The translations under genes and the position numbers were made by a program. Shown here piece by piece: positions 1 through 7,523 of a stretch of 64,000 bases of DNA; positions within the stretch are counted from its first letter, which is position 1; each line of letters opens with the position of its first letter. The notes under the pieces were generated by a model. That model was given only the letters and a program-made list of their open reading frames with translations, did not search any database and was not told the origin of the DNA. The DNA comes from Owenweeksia hongkongensis DSM 17368 (GTDB lineage: Bacteria; Bacteroidota; Bacteroidia; Flavobacteriales; Schleiferiaceae). The stretch covers positions 25,345 to 89,344 of the forward strand of contig CAMBEZ010000003.1 in NCBI GenBank assembly GCA_945865885.1, read 5' to 3'.

Positions 1-910
1 GCCCTGCTTCCCAGTCCGCCTTGAACGAGCGGTGGTACACGTCCCGCACCAAACCGTCGGCCACCCCTATTTTGGGGACGTAAATCCACCGGCATCCGGC
101 CCGACGCATGACGCGCTGGTATATTTCCAATGCCGGCACCAGGACGTCCGCCCGGTCCACGTTGAGGCCCAATTCCAAGACCATTTGATCCATCGACAAG
201 GCAGACAAGGTCTTGATTTGCTGGCTGAGGTAGAGGGAAGACAAGGGCTCTCCGCCCTGCCGACCGCTCATTTTGTAGAGCTTGTTGATGTTGCCCCCGG
301 ACCCAATGGCCGCCAACGGGCCGCGCTCCGGATGCGCATGGCCGTCGATCCAAGCGTCCATGCGCTCCCAGGTGCCTTCGGGAATGCCTTGGGAGAACCG
401 TCGAACCGTTCCCAGGGGAAGCGAAAGGGAATCCACTGCCCGTCCCTCTTCAAAAAGGGTCAGCTCCGTGGAACCGCCGCCAACGTCTATGAACAAAAAG
501 CGCGACTCGTCCGGTTGAATTTTGTCGAAGATTTTGCTGGAAAACACCAATCGAGCTTCCTCCTGACCGTCGATCACCTCAATGGAAATTCCGGTCTCCC
601 GACGCACCGTTTCCACCCAATAAATGCTGTTCTCGGCCTCCCGCATGGCGGAGGTGGCGCAGGCCCGGAAACCGGCAACGCCGTGCACGGTAAAAATGTG
701 ACCGTAGGCCTTCAAACCGTGCAGCAGCCGTTCCCCCGTTTCGTCGGAAATCCGGCCGGTTGCAAAAACATCCGCCCCCAAGCGCACCGGCAAGCGCGTC
801 ATGGACGCCTTTTTGTAGTGGGTATAGGTTGGGGTTGGGATGACGTTGACCACCAAACAACGAATGGAATTGGAACCCAAGTCCAACGCGCCCAATTTCA
901 GAAAATTCAT
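1..910 (-). CDS. ppx: Ppx/GppA exopolyphosphatase family protein (partial, runs off left edge)
   Basis: Reading the minus strand from ATG at 910 gives an uninterrupted frame to base 1 (303 codons, no stop), so the C-terminus lies outside the window. It begins MNFLKLGALDLGSNSIRCLV, the first phosphate-binding motif of the actin-like ASKHA fold, and later has FIDVGGGSTELTLF (second phosphate motif) and AIGSGGNINKL (adenosine/phosphate motif). The family removes terminal phosphate from polyphosphate or hydrolyses pppGpp; the sequence does not separate the two. The start codon overlaps the stop of ppk by 4 nt (ATGA), so synthesis and breakdown of polyphosphate are probably translationally coupled. 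Confidence in the family is high; the substrate is inferred from the ppk neighbour. Confidence 0.93.
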   Translation of the reverse strand, partial: MNFLKLGALDLGSNSIRCLVVNVIPTPTYTHYKKASMTRLPVRLGADVFATGRISDETGERLLHGLKAYGHIFTVHGVAGFRACATSAMREAENSIYWVETVRRETGISIEVIDGQEEARLVFSSKIFDKIQPDESRFLFIDVGGGSTELTLFEEGRAVDSLSLPLGTVRRFSQGIPEGTWERMDAWIDGHAHPERGPLAAIGSGGNINKLYKMSGRQGGEPLSSLYLSQQIKTLSALSMDQMVLELGLNVDRADVLVPALEIYQRVMRRAGCRWIYVPKIGVADGLVRDVYHRSFKADWEAG

Positions 911-2979
911 GCTGGGCGTCCCTTTTTCAGTTGATCCTGCACGTATTCGCGCAGCGCCATTTGACCCCGAACCTTGGGACCGGACGTGTGCCGGTATTCG
1001 CTTTCCACCGCATCGTTGTGCCGCCGCGCCTTAACGTTGTCTTTCCACAAGATTTCCATGTGGTCGCGGATTTCGCGTTGCACGGCCAAACTGTAAACAG
1101 GAACGCCCACCTCCACACGGTAATCCAGGTTCCGCGTCATGAGGTCAAAAGATGCGATGTAGCACTCCGGAGAACCGTCGTTTTCAAACCAATACACCCT
1201 ACTGTGTTCCAAGTAGCGGTCCACAATGCTGATGGCTTCAATATTTTCCGACATGCCCTCCACCCCGGGAATCAAGCAACAAATACCCCGTACGATGAGT
1301 CGAATGCGCACACCGGCCTGGCTGGCTTCGTAGAGTTTTTCGCAAAAATCGTACGAGGACAAACTGTTTATTTTAAAGAAAAGGGCCGCCTTTTTTCCGG
1401 CCCGCGCATTTTTGATTTCGCGGTCTATACGCTGCTCAATGCCCTTTCGGGTAAATTGCGGCGAAACCAACAAATGCTTGAATTTGCGCACCGTGTACGG
1501 CGCTAAAATGAAATCAAATACATCCACCACTTCTTTGGTGATGCGCTTGTCCGCGGTCAACAAGTGGTAGTCCGTGTAGAGTTTGGCCGTGCCCTCGTGA
1601 AAATTTCCGGTGCCCACCACCGCAAAACGCTCCAACTTTTCTCCCGGGGCCTGGCGTTCCACCAACACTACTTTGGAATGAACTTTTAATCCTGGAACAC
1701 CGGAAAGCACCTCAATGCCTTCCTGGCGCATTTTTTCCGTGTAGTGGATGTTGTTTTCCTCGTCAAACCGAGCCTGCAGCTCAATGATGACGCGCACTTT
1801 TTTGCCGTTCTTGGCCGCATTGATCAACGCAGAAACCACGCGAGACTGGTCCGCCAAACGGTACAAGGTCATGTTGATGCGCGTAACGGACGGATCCATG
1901 GCCGCTTCTCGCAAGAACCGGATGATGTAGGAGAAATTGTGGTAGGGCGAGAAAATTAAGACGTCTTTTTGGCGAACTACCTGCAAAATGGAGCGATCCA
2001 AACTCAAATCTGGGTGCGCCAAAGGTTCAAACTTGGTATGCTCCAGTTCCGGGCCGCCCACATTCGGAAACTTGATCAAATCTTTCTTGTTGTGGTACCT
2101 GCCGCCCGGCAGCAAACTGTCTATTTCCTCGATGCGTAAATTATGGCTCAAATAGGCCAAAAAGTCCGGGTCAATGGCGCGGTCGTACACCAAACGAACG
2201 GGATCGCCAATCTCCCGAACGGCCAATCCCTGCTGAACTTTTTCCAACGTGGTTTTGGAGATGTCGTTGTCTAAATCCAGCTCCGCATCCCGCGTAATTT
2301 TGACGGTGTAGGCCTCAATTCGGTCCGACGGAAAAATAAAATAGGCGTACTCCAAATTGTACCGAATGACGTCGTCCAAATACATCAGGTACTGACGTCC
2401 GTATTTGGGGAGCACCACAAACCGACCGATGAGGTCCGACGGCAACTCAATCAAGGAGTATATAGGATTCTTGTCCTCCCCTTTGGGCTGCAACAGGACC
2501 GCCAAGTAAATGGACTTGTCTTTGAGCTCCAGGAACGGCTTCCCTTCGCGGGGCAAGACCACAAAAACCGACGGACTGACTTTGTCGATGTAAAAGCGGC
2601 GTACAAAATCTTTCTGGCCTTGCGTCAGTTGGGTTTCGTCGATGATGGAAATGCCTTTGGCGTCTAATTCCACCATCAAATCGGCGTAAATAGCTTCCGC
2701 GCGCGCTTGCTGTTGCGCCACCACGGCATTGATCTCGTGCATCAAAGCCTCCGGTTCCCAACCGCCCAGCTGTTGTTTCACCTTTTTGACCGGCAAGCGG
2801 CTAAGGCGTTGAATACTGGCGTAGCGAACCCGGAAAAACTCGTCCAAATTGTTGGAAAAAATGCCCAAGAACCGAATGCGTTCAATCAGTGGAACGCTGG
2901 CATCCAACGCTTCTTGCAGCACCCGACCGTTAAAACGGAGCCAACTGAGGTCGCGGTTGATGTAACGGAATTCGGCCAT
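907..2979 (-). CDS. ppk: Polyphosphate kinase 1
   Basis: The 690-residue product matches the PPK1 family from end to end. It starts MAEFRYINRDLSWLRFN, the usual N-terminal domain opening, and carries LKVHSK, whose His434 corresponds to the autophosphorylated histidine of E. coli PPK (H435), followed by VGTGNFHEGTAKLYTDY and the late RGICCLIPGV motif of the phospholipase-D-like C domains. The enzyme transfers the gamma-phosphate of ATP reversibly onto polyphosphate. I chose ATG 2979 rather than a GTG-type start 27 nt upstream because family members begin near FINRELSW, and because a -7-like GACCTTTA lies 4 nt before it. It follows mazG by 34 nt and overlaps ppx by 4 nt. Confidence 0.96.
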   Translation of the reverse strand: MAEFRYINRDLSWLRFNGRVLQEALDASVPLIERIRFLGIFSNNLDEFFRVRYASIQRLSRLPVKKVKQQLGGWEPEALMHEINAVVAQQQARAEAIYADLMVELDAKGISIIDETQLTQGQKDFVRRFYIDKVSPSVFVVLPREGKPFLELKDKSIYLAVLLQPKGEDKNPIYSLIELPSDLIGRFVVLPKYGRQYLMYLDDVIRYNLEYAYFIFPSDRIEAYTVKITRDAELDLDNDISKTTLEKVQQGLAVREIGDPVRLVYDRAIDPDFLAYLSHNLRIEEIDSLLPGGRYHNKKDLIKFPNVGGPELEHTKFEPLAHPDLSLDRSILQVVRQKDVLIFSPYHNFSYIIRFLREAAMDPSVTRINMTLYRLADQSRVVSALINAAKNGKKVRVIIELQARFDEENNIHYTEKMRQEGIEVLSGVPGLKVHSKVVLVERQAPGEKLERFAVVGTGNFHEGTAKLYTDYHLLTADKRITKEVVDVFDFILAPYTVRKFKHLLVSPQFTRKGIEQRIDREIKNARAGKKAALFFKINSLSSYDFCEKLYEASQAGVRIRLIVRGICCLIPGVEGMSENIEAISIVDRYLEHSRVYWFENDGSPECYIASFDLMTRNLDYRVEVGVPVYSLAVQREIRDHMEILWKDNVKARRHNDAVESEYRHTSGPKVRGQMALREYVQDQLKKGRPA

Positions 2980-2983
2980 GGTG

Positions 2984-2991
2984 TAAAGGTC
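2984..2991 (-). promoter_or_regulatory. Possible -7-like element upstream of ppk
   Basis: GACCTTTA on the minus strand differs from TAnnTTTG at the first and last bases but sits exactly 4 nt before the ppk ATG, the spacing seen at other genes in this window. It could give an internal promoter for ppk-ppx; weak evidence. Confidence 0.3.
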
Positions 2992-3013
2992 GGGAACCGG
3001 GGCCAATAAAGAA

Positions 3014-3796
3014 TTAACGTTCGGTTAATTTAACCCGATTCCAGTAGGTTTCCCAGGCGGCCAGATCCAAATCGGACGGAGCCTTCCCGTCTGCAGCGGC
3101 CAGGCGCTCCATGGCTTCAAAACGGGTCTGAAACTTGGTATTGGCGCGGGACAAGGCCAGGTCCGGATCCACACCCGCATGGCGTGCGTAGTTGACCAAA
3201 CTGAAGAAAACGTCCCCCAGTTCACTTTCCATGGCGGCGGAATCGCCTTGTTCTTCAGCAGCGCGAAATTCCCCCAACTCTTCTTCTACTTTAGCCCAAA
3301 CCTCGGCCTTGTGGGGCCAATCAAATCCAACTCCTTTGACCTTGTCTTGCAACCGGTTGGCCTTGATCAAAGCCGGCAAGGATTTGGGTACCCCTTCCAA
3401 CACGGATTTTTTACCTTCTTTCAATTTGATGGCCTCCCAATTTGCTTTGACGGCGTCCGCATCGTCTGCGCGCACGTCGCCGTAAATGTGCGGGTGGCGG
3501 TGGATCAACTTGGCGGAAATGCCTTCCAACACATCCACAACATCAAACGCACCTACCTCAGAGCCCAGTTTGGCGTAAAACACCAAGTGCAAAAACAAGT
3601 CCCCCAATTCCTTTTGGGTCTCCTTCAAGTCCCCTGCGGCCAGCGCATCGGCCAGTTCGTAGGTTTCCTCAACGGTCAGGTGGCGCAGGGATTCAAACGT
3701 TTGCTCCCGATCCCACGGGCACTTAGCCCTCAGGTCGTCCATGATGTCCAGCAGGCGGCCGAAGGCCGCCATCGCCTCTTCCCTACGGACGCTCAT
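3014..3796 (-). CDS. mazG: Nucleoside triphosphate pyrophosphohydrolase MazG
   Basis: A 260-residue protein, the usual size of the two-domain bacterial MazG. The N-terminal copy shows CPWDREQTFESLRHLTVEE and the metal-binding pattern EETYELADAL then ELGDLFLHLVFYAK; the C-terminal copy repeats it as EEELGEFRAAEEQ then ELGDVFFSLVNYARH. Both acid pairs (EExxE, ExxD) are intact. The family hydrolyses (d)NTPs to NMP and pyrophosphate and is linked to house-cleaning of aberrant nucleotides and, in E. coli, to lowering ppGpp. Its ATG overlaps the stop of the DUF5606 gene by 4 nt, and it belongs to the def-to-ppx operon. Confidence 0.95.
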   Translation of the reverse strand: MSVRREEAMAAFGRLLDIMDDLRAKCPWDREQTFESLRHLTVEETYELADALAAGDLKETQKELGDLFLHLVFYAKLGSEVGAFDVVDVLEGISAKLIHRHPHIYGDVRADDADAVKANWEAIKLKEGKKSVLEGVPKSLPALIKANRLQDKVKGVGFDWPHKAEVWAKVEEELGEFRAAEEQGDSAAMESELGDVFFSLVNYARHAGVDPDLALSRANTKFQTRFEAMERLAAADGKAPSDLDLAAWETYWNRVKLTER

Positions 3797-4305
3797 TCAG
3801 CGGCGGCGTCATCCGTATTTTCTACGGAAGCGGCGTCCAGAGCCACTGGGGCAGCAGGAGCGGCTTTCTTCTTGGTGGCTTTAGCCGCTTTTGCAGGAAC
3901 TTCTTCCGAAGCTTCAGCAACTTCCGCAAAGAAACCGTGGTCCACCAAAGTATTGAACCAAGTCACTGCTTTGCGCATGTCGGAACCGTAAACGCGTTCG
4001 GCATCAAAGTTCGGTACGTGCTTCGCAAAAAAGGCGTGCAAAGCCGCCGGATCTTGTTTGGGATGCGGTCCGTGTTGCCCTCCGGTATCCGCTGCCATGG
4101 ATTCAAAAATCTCCTTCAACGGACGCTCGCCGGCGTCGGTGTAAATCGCAATTTCGCCCAAGGCACTCACCTGCTGCTGCGCGCTGATGGACATGCGCTT
4201 GCGGTCTGCCATATTTTCCACCACAATGCCCGTACGGGTTTGCGCAACCAATTGGTACAAACCTGATTTTCCGGCAATGGCCAGAACGCCTTTCAACTCT
4301 TTCAT
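3793..4305 (-). CDS. DUF5606 family protein
   Basis: 170 residues starting MKELKGVLAIAGKSGLYQLV, which I recognise as the Bacteroidota DUF5606 family; the N-terminal half (to about residue 120) is the conserved part (SALGEIAIYTDAGERPLKEI, then MRKAVTWFNTLVDHG). The last 45 residues are a low-complexity Ala/Lys tail, typical of variable tails in this family. Molecular function is unknown. It sits between a small lipoprotein gene (9 nt gap) and mazG (4-nt overlap) in the def operon. TAATTTTT, one base from the -7 consensus, ends 4 nt before its ATG, which might give a secondary start of transcription. Confidence 0.88.
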   Translation of the reverse strand: MKELKGVLAIAGKSGLYQLVAQTRTGIVVENMADRKRMSISAQQQVSALGEIAIYTDAGERPLKEIFESMAADTGGQHGPHPKQDPAALHAFFAKHVPNFDAERVYGSDMRKAVTWFNTLVDHGFFAEVAEASEEVPAKAAKATKKKAAPAAPVALDAASVENTDDAAAE

Positions 4306-4314
4306 GCGTAAAAA

Positions 4315-4842
4315 TTATCGTTTAGGGATTGATTGAACTCGAGCTCTTTTTTGCCATTCCGGCAGCACTTGCCATACGGCATTGTCCGACGCCGCTAAAA
4401 ACCGCAAATCCTCCGCTTGTTTCGCAAGGGGATGGTTGGGGTAGGTATCCAAAAATAGCGTGTAAGCGCGGCCTGCCAAGGCCCGATTGCCCACAACTTC
4501 GTCAAATGTCAAGGCCATGGAAAACAAGGCCAGTGCCCCTTCCGGGCGATCCGAATACCTACGGTAGACGGTGTCGTACTGAGCAATAGCGAACAGCGCT
4601 CGTCCGGGCCGATTGCGTTCCAAGTCCCCTGCCATCAAGGCGTACCGCGGGGCCAGGGTATCCTCCGGATTCTCTGCTGCGAAGGTTTGAAAAGTTTCCG
4701 CTGCACGCGCCACCAAGGCCGTATCTTCTTCGATGGTTTCCAGTTGGCGCACTTGGGCCTCCAAGGATTGCAATTCTTCCACCGGATCGGTGCAACCCCA
4801 AACCGCGGCGAGCACAATGCACCCCAACACAAATGCCCTCAT
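4315..4842 (-). CDS. TPR-like lipoprotein of unknown function
   Basis: 175 residues from ATG 4842, which overlaps the def stop by 4 nt. The N-terminus MRAFVLGCIVLAAVWGC is a short lipoprotein signal peptide ending in a candidate lipid-anchor cysteine (Cys17, with another at residue 8). The mature part begins with a coiled-coil-like stretch (ELQSLEAQVRQLETIEED) followed by helix pairs resembling tetratricopeptide repeats (APRYALMAGDLERNRPGRAL, GALALFSMALTFDEV, AGRAYTLFLDTYPNHPLAKQ), much like other small TPR lipoproteins of Bacteroidota. A frame upstream of 4842 stays open into def but encodes nothing recognisable. Role unknown; probably an outer-membrane or periplasmic assembly scaffold by analogy only. 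Confidence 0.82.
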   Translation of the reverse strand: MRAFVLGCIVLAAVWGCTDPVEELQSLEAQVRQLETIEEDTALVARAAETFQTFAAENPEDTLAPRYALMAGDLERNRPGRALFAIAQYDTVYRRYSDRPEGALALFSMALTFDEVVGNRALAGRAYTLFLDTYPNHPLAKQAEDLRFLAASDNAVWQVLPEWQKRARVQSIPKR

Positions 4843-5417
4843 CGGGCCTGAGGAAATTTCATGCGGTACCCCACTTGAATCAATCCTTTGGCAATAGTAC
4901 CCAAACGCCCCTGAAGCAAGCGCTTGCGCAGCGCCGAAAGTCGGTCCGTGAACAGAACTCCTTCGATGTGGTCGTACTCGTGCTGAAAAATACGTGCGGC
5001 CAATCCGTCCAACTGCATTTCTTCCCAAGAACCGTCCAGCAGTTGATGCTTGAAGCGAACCACCGGCTTGCGGTGCACGGTTTCGTGAACGTCCGGGATG
5101 CTCAAGCAACCTTCCTCAAATCCCCACAACTCGCCCGACTCTTCCAAAACCTCTGGGTTGAAAAAAGCACGCTTAAACGCTTTAATGACTTCCTCTTGCG
5201 CGGCATTTTCTGCGTCTTCCGCAAACGGACTTCCGTCCACCACAAAAAGCCGAACGCTCAAGCCTACCTGAGGAGCCGCCAAACCCACCCCTTTAGCGTT
5301 GTACATGGTTTCAAAAAGGTTCTCCACGAGCGCGGGCAAGGCCGGATCTGCTAAGTCTACCGGTGCGGCGCGGCGCTTCAAAACGGGGTCTCCGTAGGCT
5401 ACAATGGGCAGTACCAT
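4839..5417 (-). CDS. def: Peptide deformylase
   Basis: 192 residues with all three catalytic motifs: GVGLAAPQ (residues 43-50), EGCLSIP (Cys104 metal ligand) and QHEYDH (His146 and His150 metal ligands, Glu147 general base). It removes the formyl group from nascent N-terminal methionine. The start is ATG 5417, where the protein begins MVLPIVAYGDPVLKRRA as in the family; the frame stays open 76 codons further upstream but would run through the ruvX promoter. It is the first gene of the operon ending in ppx, driven by the TACCTTTG element 4 nt before the ATG. Confidence 0.97.
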   Translation of the reverse strand: MVLPIVAYGDPVLKRRAAPVDLADPALPALVENLFETMYNAKGVGLAAPQVGLSVRLFVVDGSPFAEDAENAAQEEVIKAFKRAFFNPEVLEESGELWGFEEGCLSIPDVHETVHRKPVVRFKHQLLDGSWEEMQLDGLAARIFQHEYDHIEGVLFTDRLSALRKRLLQGRLGTIAKGLIQVGYRMKFPQAR

Positions 5418-5421
5418 GCCG

Positions 5422-5429
5422 CAAAGGTA
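5422..5429 (-). promoter_or_regulatory. -7 promoter element (TACCTTTG) for the def operon
   Basis: Exact TAnnTTTG on the minus strand, ending 4 nt before the def ATG, implying an almost leaderless transcript. It lies back to back with the ruvX element, 3 nt apart. Confidence 0.7.
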
Positions 5430-5432
5430 CGC

Positions 5433-5440
5433 TATCTTTG
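5433..5440 (+). promoter_or_regulatory. -7 promoter element (TATCTTTG) for ruvX
   Basis: Exact TAnnTTTG on the plus strand, ending 4 nt before the ruvX ATG; divergent from the def element within a 27-bp intergenic region. Confidence 0.7.
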
Positions 5441-5444
5441 GCGG

Positions 5445-5861
5445 ATGAGTATTTGGATTGGGATAGACCCGGGCGGAGCCCGAACCGGATTGGCGGAGAG
5501 CGACGCCACAGCGTCCATGGCCTTTCCGTGGACCACCGTCCCCTCCCAGCAGGTAGTAGAGGTGTTGAAAAAGAGGCATGCCTTGGAGCCTTTGGCAGGA
5601 TTCGTGGTGGGTACACCGCACCGGTGGGACGGCAGTCCTACGCACGGCACCCCCTTAGCAGACCAGATGGCGGGCGCTCTCCAAGCCGCCTTCCCAGAAC
5701 TTCCGGTTCACCGGATATCGGAGCAGTTCACCTCCAAAATTGCCTCCCGCGCAGCGCATGCAGCAGGAGCCTCCAAGCGCGTCAAAAAGGACAAGGGCCT
5801 ATTGGATGCTGCGTCGGCATCGGTATTGCTGCAGGATTTTCTGAGCAACCGGCCGGCTTGA
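5445..5861 (+). CDS. ruvX: Putative pre-16S rRNA nuclease / Holliday junction resolvase-like YqgF
   Basis: 138 residues, the normal YqgF/RuvX length. It opens MSIWIGIDPGGARTGLAESD, the RNase H-fold first strand with its catalytic aspartate, followed by FVVGTPHRWDG, VHRISEQFTS and KKDKGLLDAASASVLLQDFL, matching the family's glutamate and final aspartate motifs. In E. coli YqgF trims the 5' end of 16S rRNA. It is transcribed alone or with dapD (39-nt gap with its own promoter) and divergently from def, a neighbourhood common in Bacteroidota. Confidence 0.93.
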   Translation: MSIWIGIDPGGARTGLAESDATASMAFPWTTVPSQQVVEVLKKRHALEPLAGFVVGTPHRWDGSPTHGTPLADQMAGALQAAFPELPVHRISEQFTSKIASRAAHAAGASKRVKKDKGLLDAASASVLLQDFLSNRPA

Positions 5862-5888
5862 TCCGCGTAGGGTCGCAAGCGAAAAACG

Positions 5889-5896
5889 TACCTTTG
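5889..5896 (+). promoter_or_regulatory. -7 promoter element (TACCTTTG) for dapD
   Basis: Exact consensus ending 4 nt before the dapD ATG; predicts a leaderless mRNA. No clear -33 TTG is visible at the usual distance. Confidence 0.65.
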
Positions 5897-5900
5897 TGTC

Positions 5901-6722
5901 ATGCACTACCAATCCGCACAACCCCTCATAGAAGCTGCCTGGGAAGATCGGTCGCTCTTGTCCCAATCGGAAACCCGCTTGGCGATTGAATCGGTTATTG
6001 AAGCACTGGACTCCGGCATACTTCGGGTGGCTGAACCTTCGGAGCGCGGGTGGCGAGTTAACGATTGGGTAAAAAAAGCAGTCATCCTGTACTTTCCCAT
6101 CCGGTCCATGGAAACCTTGGAAGCCGGGCCCTTGGAATTTCACGACAAAATGGCCCTGAAGCGCAACTACGCAGACCTCAACGTACGGGTGGTACCGCAT
6201 GCGGTGGCGCGCTACGGTGCCTACTTGGCACCTGGTGTCATCTTGATGCCCAGCTACGTGAACATTGGTGCTTACGTGGGCGCCAACACCATGGTGGACA
6301 CCTGGGCAACGGTGGGATCCTGCGCACAAATTGGTGCCAACGTACACCTTTCCGGGGGCGTGGGCATTGGTGGTGTTTTGGAACCCGTTCAAGCAGCTCC
6401 GGTGATCGTTGAAGACGGTTGCTTCATTGGCTCGCGTTGCATTGTGGTGGAGGGTGTTCGCGTGGAACGCGAAGCCGTCTTGGGCGCCAACGTGGTCCTA
6501 ACCGCCTCCACGCGGATCATCGACGTTACCGGCTCAGAACCGATTGAATACAAAGGCGTAGTACCCGCTCGTAGCGTGGTCATTCCGGGCAGTTTGCCCA
6601 AAGAATTTGGCGCAGGTACCTACCACGTTCCGTGCGCACTGATTATTGGCCAACGCAAAGCATCCACGGACTTGAAAACCAGCCTGAACGATGCCTTGCG
6701 CCACTACGACGTTGCCGTCTGA
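5901..6722 (+). CDS. dapD: Tetrahydrodipicolinate N-succinyltransferase
   Basis: 273 residues, typical for DapD. The N-terminal helical part is followed by VNDWVKKAVILYFPI and, from about residue 100, a left-handed beta-helix of hexapeptide repeats (GAYLAPGVILMPSYVNIGAYVGANTMVD, quoted here in part as VNIGAYVGANTMVDTWATVG). The family signature HLSGGVGIGGVLEP and DGCFIGSRCIVVEGV are intact. It succinylates tetrahydrodipicolinate with succinyl-CoA in the lysine/meso-diaminopimelate pathway, so this organism probably uses the succinylase route to peptidoglycan DAP. It is followed after 6 nt by a glycosyltransferase gene. Confidence 0.96.
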   Translation: MHYQSAQPLIEAAWEDRSLLSQSETRLAIESVIEALDSGILRVAEPSERGWRVNDWVKKAVILYFPIRSMETLEAGPLEFHDKMALKRNYADLNVRVVPHAVARYGAYLAPGVILMPSYVNIGAYVGANTMVDTWATVGSCAQIGANVHLSGGVGIGGVLEPVQAAPVIVEDGCFIGSRCIVVEGVRVEREAVLGANVVLTASTRIIDVTGSEPIEYKGVVPARSVVIPGSLPKEFGAGTYHVPCALIIGQRKASTDLKTSLNDALRHYDVAV

Positions 6723-6728
6723 TTCTTT

Positions 6729-7523
6729 TTGGCTGTGCTGACCCTGTTGGTCCCAACGTTCAACGAAGCCGATTGCCTGGAACGGTGTCTGGCGTCGGCC
6801 GTGGGCCTGGCGGACGAGGTCCTGGTGGTGGACTCTTTCAGTACGGACCGTACTTTGGAAATCGCCCGCGCCTTTGGGGCGCGCATCCTCCAGCGGGAAT
6901 ACGAAAACTCCGCTTCCCAAAAAAACTGGGCCATACCACAAGCCACGCATCCGTGGATTTTGCTTTTGGACGCAGACGAGTGGCTTTCTCCGGAGCTGCG
7001 CGAGGAACTAGCCGCGTGGAAAAAAGCACCCAAATCGGCCGTTCACGGCTACTGGATGTACCGGGCCAATCATTTCATGGGCCAACGCATCCGATTTTCC
7101 GGCTGGCAGAATGATAAAGTCATCCGACTTTTTCAGCGGGACACCTGCCGGTACGAGCCCAAGAACGTACACGCAGAAATCATTCCCAACGGCCCCGTTT
7201 CCGTGCTCCGGCATCGGCTGTTCCACGACACCTACAAAGGATTGGAGCACCACCGCCTAAAGTTGGACCGCTACGCCGCTTGGCAAGCCAAAGACTACCA
7301 CGATCGAACCGGGCACATAACAGCCTACCACACCCTCCTAAAACCCGTCTACCGCTTTTTTCGTCAGTTCATCCTCCAAGGAGGGATTCTGGACGGTTAT
7401 CCGGGTTTTGTGGTGGCGCGATTTGGCGCCTACGCTGTACGCGCTCGTTACCGCGAACTGGCCCGATGGCGCAAGGCAAATGACGTACCTTTGCCGCCGC
7501 TCAAAAAAGATTCGTCGCCATGA
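6729..7523 (+). CDS. Family 2 glycosyltransferase (WaaE/KdtX-like)
   Basis: 264 residues from a TTG at 6729; GTG at 6735 would remove two residues and is equally plausible, no ATG is available. LTLLVPTFNEADCLERCL is the nucleotide-sugar binding start of a GT-A fold; DEVLVVDSFSTDRT, ASQKNWAI and WILLLDADEW (DxD-type metal motif) follow the pattern of the WaaE/LpsE-like GT2 subgroup involved in lipopolysaccharide core assembly. FFRQFILQGGILDGYPGF near the C-terminus is the conserved amphipathic segment of this subgroup. The sugar and acceptor cannot be read from sequence. Its stop overlaps the cca start by 4 nt. Confidence 0.9.
   Translation: MAVLTLLVPTFNEADCLERCLASAVGLADEVLVVDSFSTDRTLEIARAFGARILQREYENSASQKNWAIPQATHPWILLLDADEWLSPELREELAAWKKAPKSAVHGYWMYRANHFMGQRIRFSGWQNDKVIRLFQRDTCRYEPKNVHAEIIPNGPVSVLRHRLFHDTYKGLEHHRLKLDRYAAWQAKDYHDRTGHITAYHTLLKPVYRFFRQFILQGGILDGYPGFVVARFGAYAVRARYRELARWRKANDVPLPPLKKDSSP
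7486..7493 (+). promoter_or_regulatory. -7 promoter element (TACCTTTG) inside the glycosyltransferase gene, upstream of cca
   Basis: Exact consensus 26 nt before the cca ATG, within the end of the preceding gene. It would give cca an independent transcript with a leader of about 20 nt. Confidence 0.5.

Noticed and set aside
32..934. Long plus-strand open frame over the left end
   Set aside because: It is the antisense shadow of ppx, whose minus-strand frame has all phosphatase-fold motifs; the plus-strand translation resembles no protein.
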